Shown here: positions 32,620-42,866 of the stretch, piece by piece | Layout: each line of letters starts with the position of its first letter | How positions within the stretch are numbered: position 1 is the stretch's first letter | Assembly (NCBI GenBank): GCA_039566865.1 | Contig: CM076949.1 | Location: 7,727,501 to 7,791,500, forward strand | Reading direction: 5' to 3' | Length of the DNA stretch: 64,000 nt | From: Aurelia coerulea | Lineage: Eukaryota; Cnidaria; Scyphozoa; Semaeostomeae; Ulmaridae | Program-made: the position numbers and the translations under genes | The notes under the pieces: model-generated | The model's database searches: none | The model's input: only the letters and a program-made list of their open reading frames with translations | Told to the model about the DNA's origin: nothing

Positions 32620-33417
32620 CCGGATGTCCCAAAAAAAGTACTCCGGTTTGAAAAAGCACCAAAATTTGATTACACAGCCGATCTTCGATTTTCTTTTTTG
32701 TCAAGTAGATCAAGGACCAAATTATTATCCAATATATAGTTATTCTTGTAATTGGTCTTATTCATGAATTAGTGAATTTAGCTCTTTTTAGGGTACCTGG
32801 TTTTGAATCATACCGCAAAAAAGCATTGATAATAGACCTTTTAGCTATTCTACAAAAGAGCCTGGATCGAGCGTTATTTTTATACACGAGGTTCGATAGA
32901 GTGGCGTTAGAGCTTCTATCAATATTGTGCATATTCGAAAATTCTACAAAGTGCACTTTGTAGAATTTTCGAATTTGCACAATAGTGATAGAAGCTCTTA
33001 ACACCACTTTATCGAGCCTCGCGTATAAAAATAACGCTCGATCCAGGCTCTTTTGTAGAATAGCTAAAAGGTCTATTGCCAGATTAATTTTTTTGTACAT
33101 GTAAAGCTTCTAGTTTGGTCATAAATTACAGAAAGAATTGCGCACTATCGTTGAAGATGTCAATAATGATAAAAAATCTCAAAATTATGACTTTTGCGCA
33201 AGATTGAGTATTTTGCTTCGAAACTATAGCTCAAAATAAGGTTTTTCTACGGTATGTATAATTTCTCTACCTAGTTGTGTCCAAAGCAAACATTTTATCA
33301 TCTAAAAATATTTTTGGGTCTTTGATAAAACAACTCAAAAATATATTTTTATCAAAGGTTTGATAATCAATTTTTGATGATTTTTCAAACAGGAGTACTT
33401 TTTTATGGGACACCCGG
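32620..33417. mobile_element. TA-flanked CCGGATGTCCC element, 798 bp
   Basis: Ends TA|CCGGATGTCCCAAAAAAAG and CTTTTTTATGGGACACCCGG|TA are inverted, with similarity continuing through AGTACTCCGGTTTGAAAAA. A palindromic MITE (32831-33077) is nested in it. It lies in CASP intron 8. Confidence 0.75.
32831..33077. mobile_element. Near-perfect palindrome MITE, 247 bp
   Basis: The whole element is an inverted repeat with almost no loop: AATAGACCTTTTAGCTATTC on the left matches GAATAGCTAAAAGGTCTATT on the right. The centre at about 32954 reads CTACAAAGTGCACTTTGTAG. An older single arm exists at 818-950. Confidence 0.85.
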
Positions 33418-34137
33418 TATTCTACGACACTACAAGGCCGATAGTATATGAGGCAAAATATAATGACCGCCCCATGGCCTTTACGTGGAAATGACAACCA
33501 TCTATACTACAAAGCTCCAAATTCCAAAAGGCCATACGTAAATGATTTCTACTGATTAATACTGCAGCCGGTTTCACGTTAGATGTCAGGCGAGCATAGG
33601 CAATAATGTTGGGCAACAGAAACCCCAGCTGAGAGAACAACAGCAACACCAACTGCTGCCATCGCTGCTCTCCACCCAGAGTCCCCATCATTCAAGAAAC
33701 CCTGTCCATGCTATCAGGTCGGGTTTCATTTTGCATAGGTTTCGCACCTACAGCAATATTTAGTGCTTTGTGCTTTAATAACTAAAGTTCTTTTCTTTAT
33801 AATCCAATAAATGTTACAATGACATATTGCTTGTTATACTACTTACGAAATTACTCTTCTGTACTACTAAAACGATACCGCAAGGACCAAAAGTCTGCCA
33901 TTACATAGAGTTAAAACTACTAATGAATAAACATAACTCTACAATAAAACACTAAATGTCCCTTGCAGGTTGCAGCAGCTAAGTATCAGTAGTAGCATTT
34001 TATTCAAAACGTTATGTTGCATATATGTATTTTAAAGTTGCTGTAAGAATTTCTGTATTAGAATCAACGGACAACCTTTTATCAACATACAGTATCATTT
34101 CAAGTAATAGCACGTTTGAGAGATTTGACAAACCGTA

Positions 34138-34200
34138 CGAAGAAGCGCACGCTGGGCTCTTTGATGTCAAAAGCAAATCTGAAGAGGAAGGTGTGGCAAG
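34138..34200 (+). pseudogene. Degenerate duplicate of CASP exon 10
   Basis: 63 bases in intron 8 reproduce exon 10 (36049-36115) in the same frame: EEAHAGLFDVKSKSEEEGVAR against EESHAGLFDVKSKSEEEAAAR. Several differences are silent third-position changes. No polypyrimidine tract and AG precede it in phase, and the GT donor is gone (AAG|ATATAC). The bases after it (ACAGCGTGTCCCATAAAG) resemble the CCGGGTGTCCC transposon end that lies 8 bases past the real exon 10. Confidence 0.75.
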
Positions 34201-35233
34201 ATATACAGCGTGTCCCATAAAGATTGTTCGATGTTTGATTGAATATTGAAGAATAACGATAACATAAACTGGCACATGGGAAGGAGATTTTGAAAAAGGT
34301 TTTAAAGACCAGATCTTGCAAATCCGTTGAAAGTTCACTGAGTTGCGAGCTTTCAAAGATAAGAATATGCGACAGCTGAAATCAGAGACCCCTAGCTGAC
34401 TTGTAATGCAAAAAAGTTGTTTTCAAGTCATTCAATCTAAAGAAAGATAAGGTAGCCTCTCACTAGACTTATGACCGGGAGTCCCTTATTTTCTTGTGCT
34501 CTTTCACTTGATGATGTCGCTTCCGTCAACAGAGACTCATTATAAAACTCTGAAGAACCTGACCCTATTACCGGATGCAAAGCTCTGAAATTGAAAAGGA
34601 GCTAGAATCCTCGGGTCCCAGTGCTCCCTTTGGGATATGCCCATCCAATCGATATTCCCCAAGGGAATTCATACCATATAAAAACAAAGAATGCGATCTG
34701 GCCATTCTTCTTCAGCAACTCGCGAGATGCTGCAAGAGCTCCCCTTCATTCCTCCCGCAGCGACGCTTTTCAACTCTCCTCCTTTCAAGTAGCAAACCTC
34801 TTGCGCACTCTCCATATCTTAGTCATTTGAAAAGAAGAGAGAGTGAAAACCGGTGAGAAGATAGCACTATTTAGGCCTTTGCAATTGATTAGATTTGAAA
34901 GAAGTTGCTGCGAGAGGTGGTTGGATATTTCTTGTGAATTTTAAAACTTGGAAATTGTAGCGTTAAAAGACTTATTTTGCACTCACCAGATAAAGTGAAC
35001 TTCTTCTTCAGATGTACAGTAGGTTTTTGTTTGCTTGGCGTAATTTTTATTGCATTTCATTTGTGAGGAGTAACCGTTGAACAGAGCCGAAAGCAGTTGA
35101 ATAAAGAATACACAAAATTGCCAGCTTTTCGGTATGAGTCCCTGTTGAGCAAGATTCAAGAATAAAGAATACACATTTTAGAAAAACCCCTATGCTGTTT
35201 AACTAAAGTTGTGTTTGTTTTATTTCTTGCTAG
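34201..35233. other. CASP intron 8, right part
   Basis: AT-rich intron between the exon-10 copy and exon 9. No convincing exon or complete element. A frame at 34575-34856 has no family features. Confidence 0.4.
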
Positions 35234-35310
35234 ACAATTTCAAGAGGCACAGTTAAACTTGGCTAGCCAACTAGGGGATGCAGAAAGTAGAATAAAAAGC
35301 CTTCAAAGAG
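35234..35310 (+). CDS. CUX1: CASP/CUX1 exon 9
   Basis: Acceptor TTCTTGCTAG, 77 bases, donor GAG|GTACGT. The first base completes a lysine codon from exon 8; it then encodes QFQEAQLNLASQLGDAES and RIKSLQR (residues 187-212) and leaves one base. Parallel to STTSKLEEAEHKVQSLQ of vertebrate CASP. Confidence 0.9.
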
Positions 35311-36048
35311 GTACGTGTGTGATATTTGCTGATGCAGAAAATTACGCAAAATGTGATTGACAAATATGGTTGCTCTGCTTTCAAGGGCCATATAGAATGA
35401 TATTTGTGTGGCCCAAGTGTGCTTCGGTGGTGCTGTTTGGGACACGTTTTTATTGTCTCGATTTGAGAATTTGAGCCATCGCTGAGAAGAAATTTCTTTG
35501 AGATATTTTCGTCAATTTTTTGTCCAAAATTTTAGTATTTAATGTATGCTTTAACCACGGGCAATAATACACCATTGATATGGCCTATACGATCTAAATC
35601 AAAATTATGTTATTACGCATTGTGTTGTTTCTCCTCCACGGGATTGCCAGAAAATCTTGATAAAGTTGCTTTACATTAGTCACTCTCTTGTCACAACAAG
35701 GATGCAATGTTGGCAAAGTTTGAAATGAGACGTATCTCTGCGTAGGAGCTCATGCACGAAGACAGTTTAAATCTTATTTGAATACTGTAATGGCCACTTT
35801 CGATCCTTGTTGTGACAAGAGAAGAATGAAGGAAAAGCAAATGCTTTATCAGGTTTTTCTCGCAAGCCCGTGCATAAGAAACAACACTGAATAAGAATGC
35901 AATGTTGATCATGACATAGGCCACATCAACGGTGCATTATTGCCAATGCCTTAACTTTCAGATATTCATAAATCCTCTCACATAAAGGCCTCTCACATCA
36001 TTTTTTCGAGATGTAGATATGTTGACTTTTTGTTCCTTTCTCCTATAG
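35311..36048. other. CASP intron 9
   Basis: No exon. It contains an inverted pair, CTCTTGTCACAACAAGGATG at about 35682 against ATCCTTGTTGTGACAAGAGA at about 35803, and outer blocks ATAATACACCATTGATATGGCC / GGCCACATCAACGGTGCATTAT. Together these indicate another foldback element of roughly 380 bases (about 35563-35944). Confidence 0.55.
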
Positions 36049-36115
36049 ATTTAGAAGAATCACATGCTGGGCTCTTTGATGTCAAGAGCAAATCCGAGGA
36101 AGAAGCTGCCGCAAG
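36049..36115 (+). CDS. CUX1: CASP/CUX1 exon 10
   Basis: Acceptor TTCTCCTATAG, 67 bases, donor AAG|GTAAAT. It encodes residues 213-234 (DLEESHAGLFDVKSKSEEEA, then AA) plus two bases, parallel to TRTELFDLKTKYDEETTAK. A foldback transposon begins only ten bases after the exon end, and a decayed duplicate of this exon lies upstream at 34138. Confidence 0.92.
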
Positions 36116-36125
36116 GTAAATTATA

Positions 36126-36800
36126 CCGGATCTCCCAAGAAAGGATACAGATTTGGTTGGGTCCAGCGATATGAATTTAGCTTTAATCAATGGCTAATCA
36201 CTCTCAAAATGTTCCTCGATAGTTAACTTGAACATAGATACCTCATTTTTGTTGGTATTGATGCTTTGAGAGCAGAAACATTAATTTTAAAAGCTCAATT
36301 GTATACCCACCTGCAAACCAGAGCTTTGGCCTTTTGGCCTTGGCAAGTTCTTGAAGCACATCGAAATCAATACTGAAGTTAAAGAAAAATTAACAAACTG
36401 CCCAATGGGTGACTGGGGGGGGGGGGGTGACTTCTGGCAAACAGAATGGGATAAGATCTAAGATTAGCGTAATTTTATCAAGGCTATCTTTGATTTATTC
36501 GCTGTGCCTCAAGAGTTTTTTTTGGGCCAAATGACCAAAGCTCTGGATTGCAGGTGGATGCAAATTTTGAGCGTTCGAGATTAGTATGGGCCCCTTGAAA
36601 ATCAGCCTTTGCTGAAGCACAACCCTCCTTAAATGAAATGAAAATAAATATGTCTGCTATCAAAGCACCAATACCAACAAACGAGGTACCTATGTTCAAG
36701 TTTACTATTGAGGAATATTTTAAGAGTGATTAGCCATCGATTAAAGCTAAGTTCACATCGCTGTAGCCAACCAAATCTGTATTCCTTTTGAGACACCCGG
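36126..36800. mobile_element. Foldback element abutting exon 10, 675 bp
   Basis: Ends TA|CCGGATCTCCCAAGAAAGGA and TCCTTTTGAGACACCCGG|TA. The arms remain complementary for about 240 bases each, for example TTTAATCAATGGCTAATCAC against GTGATTAGCCATCGATTAAA and ACCTGCAAACCAGAGCTTTG against its inverse. A G-run lies in the loop. The insertion leaves the GTAAAT donor of exon 10 intact. Confidence 0.85.
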
Positions 36801-36808
36801 TAGTTTCT

Positions 36809-36949
36809 ACAGACCGACCTCCTCTGCAGTAGTTTTGCTCGGTGACCTGCGCGCTTGCCTATTGCGCGTGCTCTCTAGCAACAGAGCATGCGCACAGGGT
36901 GAGCGCGCTGGTCGCCGACTGAAACTACCGCAAGTGGAGGACGGCCTTA
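36809..36949. mobile_element. GC-rich small palindrome element
   Basis: GACCTCCTCTGCAGTAGTTT and ACCTGCGCGCTT on the left are inverted in AGCGCGCTGGTCGCCGACTG / AAACTACCGCAAGTGGAGGA on the right. It is markedly GC-richer than its surroundings and directly follows the 36126-36800 element. Confidence 0.6.
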
Positions 36950-37258
36950 AGTGGAAATCCATTGTTTCGTGACTTTTCATTTCTGTTTCATGAATTTTTA
37001 TTGCAGTGAAAATTCAGCCTCGATCCAGTGCTTTGTAATAAACAATAGAGAGAATTGTATTGCATGAACCAATCAGCTTCATGACATATGCCCTTTAAGA
37101 TTTTTGACGTGCGTTTGCTCCTTTCTGGGATTTGGTATTCCTACAGCTTCTTTTGACTTTTTATGTTCGGAATTAGCTATCTTGATTGCTTTTGTCTCAA
37201 AACAGAACCTTTTGGGTGTCCCAACACATGTTCCAACATTTGATTAGCTCTAGCAGTA

Positions 37259-37885
37259 CCGGGTGAGCCAGAAAAAGTTCCCATTTTTGAAAATTCGTAG
37301 CACCACAAGTACTTCATGGATTTGATTGATTCAAATTCTAGTTAAAAGCTAAAAGATCAAAGTATGTTTGTGATTTTTCTCGTTTTCTTACGATCACTGC
37401 AAATAGAGGTAAATTCAACTTTACGAAAATTTCATGGTCGCAAAATGACTGAAAGAGGGCCTAAAACACTTGATCAAATCGTTAGGACTCTCCTCTCACA
37501 GAACAATACACACGGGCGTTTCACCTCTCTCAAGAGTAATAGGACATAGATTCTCAAACAGATATTTCAAATTTTCAATCCCATGGCAAGAAATGTGCAG
37601 ACAATATCTCTCACCCATGAGAAATGGCATTCTCTCTGTTGTTCTGAGCTAGGAGTCTTATATGATTTGATCAAGTATTTTAGGCCTTTTTCAGTCATTT
37701 TGCAACCACTAAGTTTTTCAAAATTTGAATTTACTAATTTGTCCAGTGCTCGTAAGAGGGCGAGAAAAATCGCAAAAATACTTCGATCTTTTGGCTGTCA
37801 AGCGAAAATTGATTCATTCCAATCCATTCCGTACTCTTGATGCAATGAATTTTCAAAAGTGGGAACTTTTTTCTGGTTCACCCGA
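37259..37885. mobile_element. CCGGGTGAGCC foldback element, 627 bp
   Basis: Ends TA|CCGGGTGAGCCAGAAAAAG and CTTTTTTCTGGTTCACCCGA|TA. The arms are complementary through most of the length (ATCGTTAGGACTCTCCTCTC, TTTTAGGCC and TTGCAACCA blocks). Lies in CASP intron 10. Same family as 40876-41485 and the truncated 10428 copy. Confidence 0.85.
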
Positions 37886-38170
37886 TACATTAAAAAAATT
37901 TTATGAAGTTTGAATGATTATTACCCGCTTCCAGTTTGTCGGCTTAGATATTGATAACTTTTGGTATTTACTTTAGTTTGTCAATTCCATCCGCCATAAA
38001 CTTTGAAAATTAAATTGATGAAATCTTCAAATATTGCAACAGATTAATCTCTTTTCATAAGAATGACAATAAAAAGTTTTATAGTCCCAAAATTGTCTGT
38101 CTTCTGCAATCTTAGGGTTATATTTGAAAATACAGATTCTTTGTTCTTATCGTTTGATTTACATTTTTAG

Positions 38171-38219
38171 GGCATCTGAGGTGGAAATGATAGAAGCCGA
38201 TTTAGACCGTGCCAATCAG
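38171..38219 (+). CDS. CUX1: CASP/CUX1 exon 11
   Basis: Acceptor TACATTTTTAG, 49 bases, donor CAG|GTATAT. With two bases from exon 10 it encodes residues 235-251 (RASEVEMIEADLDRANQ), matching ADEIEMIMTDLERANQ of vertebrate CASP. Confidence 0.93.
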
Positions 38220-38394
38220 GTATATTGAATATTTAGTCCAGTCCCAATTCTCTCTGTATAACTTGATGCATGCATTCTCATTTCAGGGAGGGGCCTGACT
38301 AGACTCAATACATATCTTGGTCTCACTTTTTGACTGCACTGATACCGCTACAACTTCTGCTCATTCCCCTACAGTTGCAGAAAGAGATGAGCGT

Positions 38395-39810
38395 CGTATA
38401 TGGCCTAAACAATTGAGTACATTTAGACAACACACTTTCCGTTTTTATTGCGGCTTATAGACGAGCATATGGCACCCAGCATGTCTTGATACGTCTGATC
38501 GAAGATTGGAGGTCTAACCTCGACAACGACTATCTTGTAGGTGCTATCCTAATGGATCTTTCAAAAGCCTTTGACTGCATCCCACATGATCTGCTTAATT
38601 GCAAAATTACATGCATATGGATTCGAAGAAGACGCACTTGTCCTTACCTATTCTTATCTCAAACGACGGAAACAAAGCGTTCGGATAAATAATACGTACA
38701 GTTCTTTTCAAGAGTTGATATCTGGTGTACCCCAAGGATCGGTGCTTGGCCCAATTCTGTTTAATTTCTACATAAATGATTTATTTTTTTCATAAAACAG
38801 GCAACTCTCTACAATTATGCTGACGACAATACACTCACTTATTTTTCAAAAAGCATGCCCTATCTTGTCAATATTTTAGAAAAAGAAACTAGAATTGCTT
38901 TATCCTGGCTAAAGCAAAATGAAATGATTGCCAACCCTGAAAAATTCCATGCTTTATTGCTCAGAGAAAACCAAGCAAATACTAGTGGTGAACAAATTAA
39001 CATTAACGGTAGTGTAATCAAATCTGAGGAGACTGTCAAACTCTTAGGAGTCACTTTGGATTATAAACTTGATTTCGACCCACATATTTCGAATCTTTGC
39101 AAAAAGGCTGCTACACAGTTAAATGTTCTTAAAAGATTAAAGACGTTTATTGGCTTTGAGGAAAAAAAGGTCCTTGTTCAGAGTTTCGTATATTCAAATT
39201 TCGATTATTGCCCCTTGGTGTGGTATTTCTCATCTTCCAAGTCATTACAGAAAATAGAAAAATTACAAGAACGCGCTCTAAGGTTTCTCTACAACGATCA
39301 TACAAGTTCATATGACGATCTGCTTTTGAAATCAAACAAATGCACCATGCAGGTTGCTCGCCAAAGAATTCTTTGCATCGAAATATTCAAAACATTGAAT
39401 CATCTGAATCCACCATTCATGCGGAGCCTTTTCGAATTACGTTCTTCAAATTATTCGTTAAGAAATCCAAATAACTTAGCCCATGTTAGGCCCAATCAAG
39501 CAACGTTTGGATCCAGGAGTCACAAGTCCGTAGGACCGCAGATCTGGAATGGCCTACCAAACGAACTAAAATCAGCAGAAAATTTGAGAAGTTTTAAGAT
39601 TTTAATAAAACAATGGGACGGCCCCAATTGCACATGTAATGCATGCAACCTAACTATATAATTTGGAAAAATATTTTTTTTTTATTTAATTAATACTGTA
39701 TATTCGATTTTGATTAGTTGACGTGTATATATTTAATGTATATATTGTTAGCTATTAATGTAGATAATCGAATTTAAATAAATTACACACACACACACAG
39801 TCTAAATCAT
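38395..39810 (+). mobile_element. 5'-truncated non-LTR retrotransposon (LINE)
   Basis: The plus strand encodes the reverse transcriptase part of a jockey/CR1-like LINE. Motifs in order are LMDLSKAFDCIPHDLL (about 38551-38599), a one-base frameshift, LIAKLHAYGF, SGVPQGSVLGPILFNFYIND (about 38721-38780), a second frameshift and the YADD active site at 38816-38827. A long intact C-terminal frame follows to 39661. The 3' end is AAATAAATTACACACACACA, likely the element tail. The endonuclease and ORF1 are absent. Same strand as the host gene, in intron 11. Confidence 0.85.
38855..39661 (+). pseudogene. LINE reverse transcriptase, C-terminal frame
   Basis: A 268-codon frame covers the thumb region and tail of the LINE polymerase: ALSWLKQNEMIANPEKFH, KLLGVTLDYKLDFDPHI, ANFDYCPLVW-like YSNFDYCPLVWYFSSSKSLQ, KIEKLQERALRFL and GPQIWNGLPNELK near the end. 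The catalytic YADD lies just upstream of the first ATG, so this frame alone cannot be an active enzyme; it is the intact remainder of a frameshifted ORF2. Confidence 0.85.
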
Positions 39811-40748
39811 CTGCTACTCTTTCTCACGACCACCGAGCCTAAAGCTCCACAAAAAGCAGTTTTCCAGAACTGCTATAGCATAAAACTAGCTATCAGAACT
39901 CAGATGAATGCTTCTTCAAGACTTTCTTCAAGACAAGACTTCTTGCAGAACACGCCTTCCTCTTATTTTGATTAGACAAGAATTTCTTGCAAAAAACGAA
40001 TTGATTTGCTTGCTGTTATCTCTTCTGTACTGTTGTGCTACAAGCTTTGACAAAGCTACAAAGCTAGAATTGCTTCGATTGCAGCTTTTTAATTCTTAGT
40101 ATGAGCCTCATGTTTTAGAATAATGCCTCGTTTTATTGTTTTGATATCCGGCCTAAGTCGCACAAGCACTAATGCACAAGCACTTGTTTGTTTGTGCATT
40201 AAGTACTCAAGTCGCACAAGTGCTTTCAGCACAAGCACTAATGCACTAATGCTTTTCATTGAAAATTAAGGTATTCTACCTTGATAATGTGGATGTTCCG
40301 TCGCTCTAGCCTACTTCCGACTTGGCCATTTTCTTCATCTTATGATATTTATCCACAAAATCTTTGTCAGCTAATAAAAATAACTAAACCTTGGCCTAAA
40401 ACTAAACCATTCGTCAAAATAGCATACAGTTGTCTTTCGCGCATCTGTTATGGTCAGCTCATTGGTACGTGGGACATTACCGTCACATTGGCATGAAAGG
40501 AAGTTTTAGTTTGATCTGAGTAATAATGGAGTCCAGGGCAAGTCGAGAGCACATGCGAACGAAGGAAAAGGAAAACCCAATTTTCAAGGTAAGAATATAC
40601 TTTGAAAGGAAAACCCCATTTTCAAGATAAGTTCCTTATTGCCTGTGGTTTCAGTGATGATCCTTGTATGCAGCATCCCTTCTTTTGTCTACGTGATTGA
40701 TCAAATCTTTGTGTATGCTCAGGAGATCTTCTTTTATTTATTTTCCAG
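39811..40748. other. CASP intron 11, right part
   Basis: AT-rich intron. A local repeat of GCACAAGCACTAATGCAC / CACAAGTGCTTT words occurs at 40158-40255, and AAGGAAAACCC(A/C)ATTTTCAAG(A/G)TAAG is duplicated at 40566-40630. No exon. Confidence 0.45.
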
Positions 40749-40820
40749 CGCTGTTTGTCGGCAGAAAAGTATGCTGAATCACTAAAGGAGCAGCTAACAC
40801 AAGCTCTTGAAGCTAGAAAG
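40749..40820 (+). CDS. CUX1: CASP/CUX1 exon 12
   Basis: Acceptor TATTTTCCAG, 72 bases, phase 0 to 0, donor AAG|GTAGCG. It encodes residues 252-275 (RCLSAEKYAESLKEQLTQAL, then EARK), parallel to AEVAQREAETLREQLSSA. Confidence 0.88.
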
Positions 40821-40875
40821 GTAGCGAAGAATCATATACAATTTTTTTTATCTTTTTGCATATCTGAGTTTAGTA

Positions 40876-41485
40876 CCGGGTGAGCCAGAAAAAGGTTCCC
40901 ACTTTTGAAAATTCATAGCATCAAGAGTACTGGATGGATTGGAATGAATCAATATTTGCTTGACAACCAAAAGATCGAAATACTTTTGTGATTTTTCTCG
41001 CCTTCTTATGAGCACTGGAAAAATTGGTAATTTCAAATTTAGAAAAACTTGGTGGTTGCAAAATGACTGAAAAAGGCCTAAAGTTCTTGATCAAATCATA
41101 AAGGACTCCTCACTCGGAAAAACAGAGAAAATGCGATTTCTGATGGGCGAGAGATATCGCCTGCACATTTATTGGCATGACATTGAAAATCTTTAGTATC
41201 TGTTTGAGAATCCATGTCTTGAGAGAGGTGAAACACCTGTGCATATTGCTCTGTGTGAGGAGAGTTCTAACCATTTGATCAAGTGTTTTAGGCCCTTTTC
41301 AGTCAGTTTGCAACCATGAAATTTTTGTAAAGTTGAATTTACCTACATTTGTAGCGCTTGTAAGAAAACAAGAAAAATCACAAAAATACGTCGATCTTTT
41401 GGCTTTTAACTCGAATTTGAATCATTCAAATCTATGAAGTACTTGTGGTGCTACGAATTTTTGACACTTTTTCTGGCTCACTCGG
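40876..41485. mobile_element. CCGGGTGAGCC foldback element, 610 bp
   Basis: Ends TA|CCGGGTGAGCCAGAAAAAG and CTTTTTCTGGCTCACTCGG|TA. The arms are complementary over most of the length. It begins 55 bases after exon 12. Confidence 0.85.
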
Positions 41486-41908
41486 TATTTGCTAAGTACT
41501 TCATTTCTGGGTACTGTTTCACTTCTCATTTGTGAGTGGGTTGCTTGTGTAATTTCTAAGGAGAAGTCAAGCAGAGTCTTTCGGCTATTCCAAAATGCGA
41601 ATTTGTCAGATATCTCCAAGCAAGTTTTGTTGAGATTTTCAACAGTGTACGACCCAAAGACAACATCATCACAGAAGTTTCCAAATATCTTGAGACCTTA
41701 CATTGATAATACTTAAATTATATCAAATCTCCTTTCCAAAAGGTTGCGATTTAGAAGACAAGTTTATTCGTATCATTGTTGGAAAAGGCAATTTGAAAAT
41801 TTTTATTTGAAGAATTCATTATGATCCTTTCGACTGTTTGATTGATTTCAATCAAACAATGACCATTCTTTTGTACTTGTAAATTTAACTGTTGTGCCTC
41901 TTTTACAG

Positions 41909-41935
41909 GCAGACACAACAGAACAAGAGAGGCTG
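41909..41935 (+). CDS. CUX1: CASP/CUX1 exon 13 (27-base microexon)
   Basis: Acceptor GCCTCTTTTACAG, 27 bases, donor CTG|GTAAGT, phase 0 to 0. It encodes nine residues (ADTTEQERL, 276-284). Because the flanking exons are also phase 0, it could be included or skipped without a frameshift. The splice sites are strong; coding similarity is too short to test by eye. Confidence 0.7.
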
Positions 41936-42167
41936 GTAAGTTTTCAACAATAGCATAGAAGCCAAGCAACTAATTTGCATTCCTTTTTTGACCAATATCT
42001 ATCAGTAATCAATCAATATTCTTTTAAAGAAATTGAGAGGGTTTGGTTATTGAGGAACAGTTTTCAGAACTTTGAATATATTGCAAATTTCTTCAAGTAA
42101 GATAACTTTCTATAATAGAACAAACCCAGTTAATTTTCATTTGTGAAGAAGAAGCAATGTTATCTGA

Positions 42168-42680
42168 AGCATAGGGCTCAAATCTTTAAAAAGGTCGGTG
42201 TAAAATTCCATTGCAGTTTTCTTTGAAATAAATGCCTTGGAAGGAACTTGAGGTTTTTTGCTGTAGATCTGCCGTGGCAATTTATTGATATCTGGATTAG
42301 TTTCAATATGGCGGCATTTATTAAATTTGAGGCAATGACGTCATCAAATTTCTTAATCCTAAACTAGAAGAGCTACAGATTTCTGATTGCCACCATCTTG
42401 TAAATTTTCATAAATTATGGTTTTCTCGAAGGTTTCATAATATTTCCTCTAATAGTTTAGGATTTACGATGATTTAAATTTTTTTTAAATTTTCCATGAA
42501 GTTTTTCAAAAATAATTAAATTGCCGCCATTTTGAAAAAAAATCAAGTTATCGAAAAATTTCCACGGCAGATTTACAGCAAACTGCCATTAGTTCCTTTC
42601 AAGCCATCCAATTCAAAGAAAATTGCAATAGAATTTTACACCGACCTTTTTAAAAATTTGAAAGATTTGAGCCCTATGCT
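42168..42680. mobile_element. MULE-like foldback element, copy 2
   Basis: Ends AGCATAGGGCTCAAATC and GATTTGAGCCCTATGCT are perfect inverted repeats. Flanking 9-mers GTTATCTGA (42159-42167) and GTTATCTGT (42681-42689) match at 8 of 9 bases. The arms pair nearly to the centre. Lies in CASP intron 13. Confidence 0.78.
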
Positions 42681-42800
42681 GTTATCTGTTACCTTGGAGA
42701 TGACAAAAGACAGTATGTTATTGACCTAATTTGGTTGTTAGGGGATCTCTCTGCTGAACAGTTAACCTCCACATTGATCTGAAATGTATCTCTTTCTTAG

Positions 42801-42866
42801 GATCAGAGTTTGAATTCCGTCACCACAGCATCGTTAGAAGTGCAATTAGCAGCAAAAGATCGTGAG
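42801..42866 (+). CDS. CUX1: CASP/CUX1 exon 14
   Basis: Acceptor CTCTTTCTTAG, 66 bases, phase 0 to 0, donor GAG|GTGAGG. It encodes residues 285-306 (DQSLNSVTTASLEVQLAAKD, then RE). SLEVQLAAKDRE corresponds to SLEVELAAKEREI, a hallmark stretch of CASP/CUX. Confidence 0.95.
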
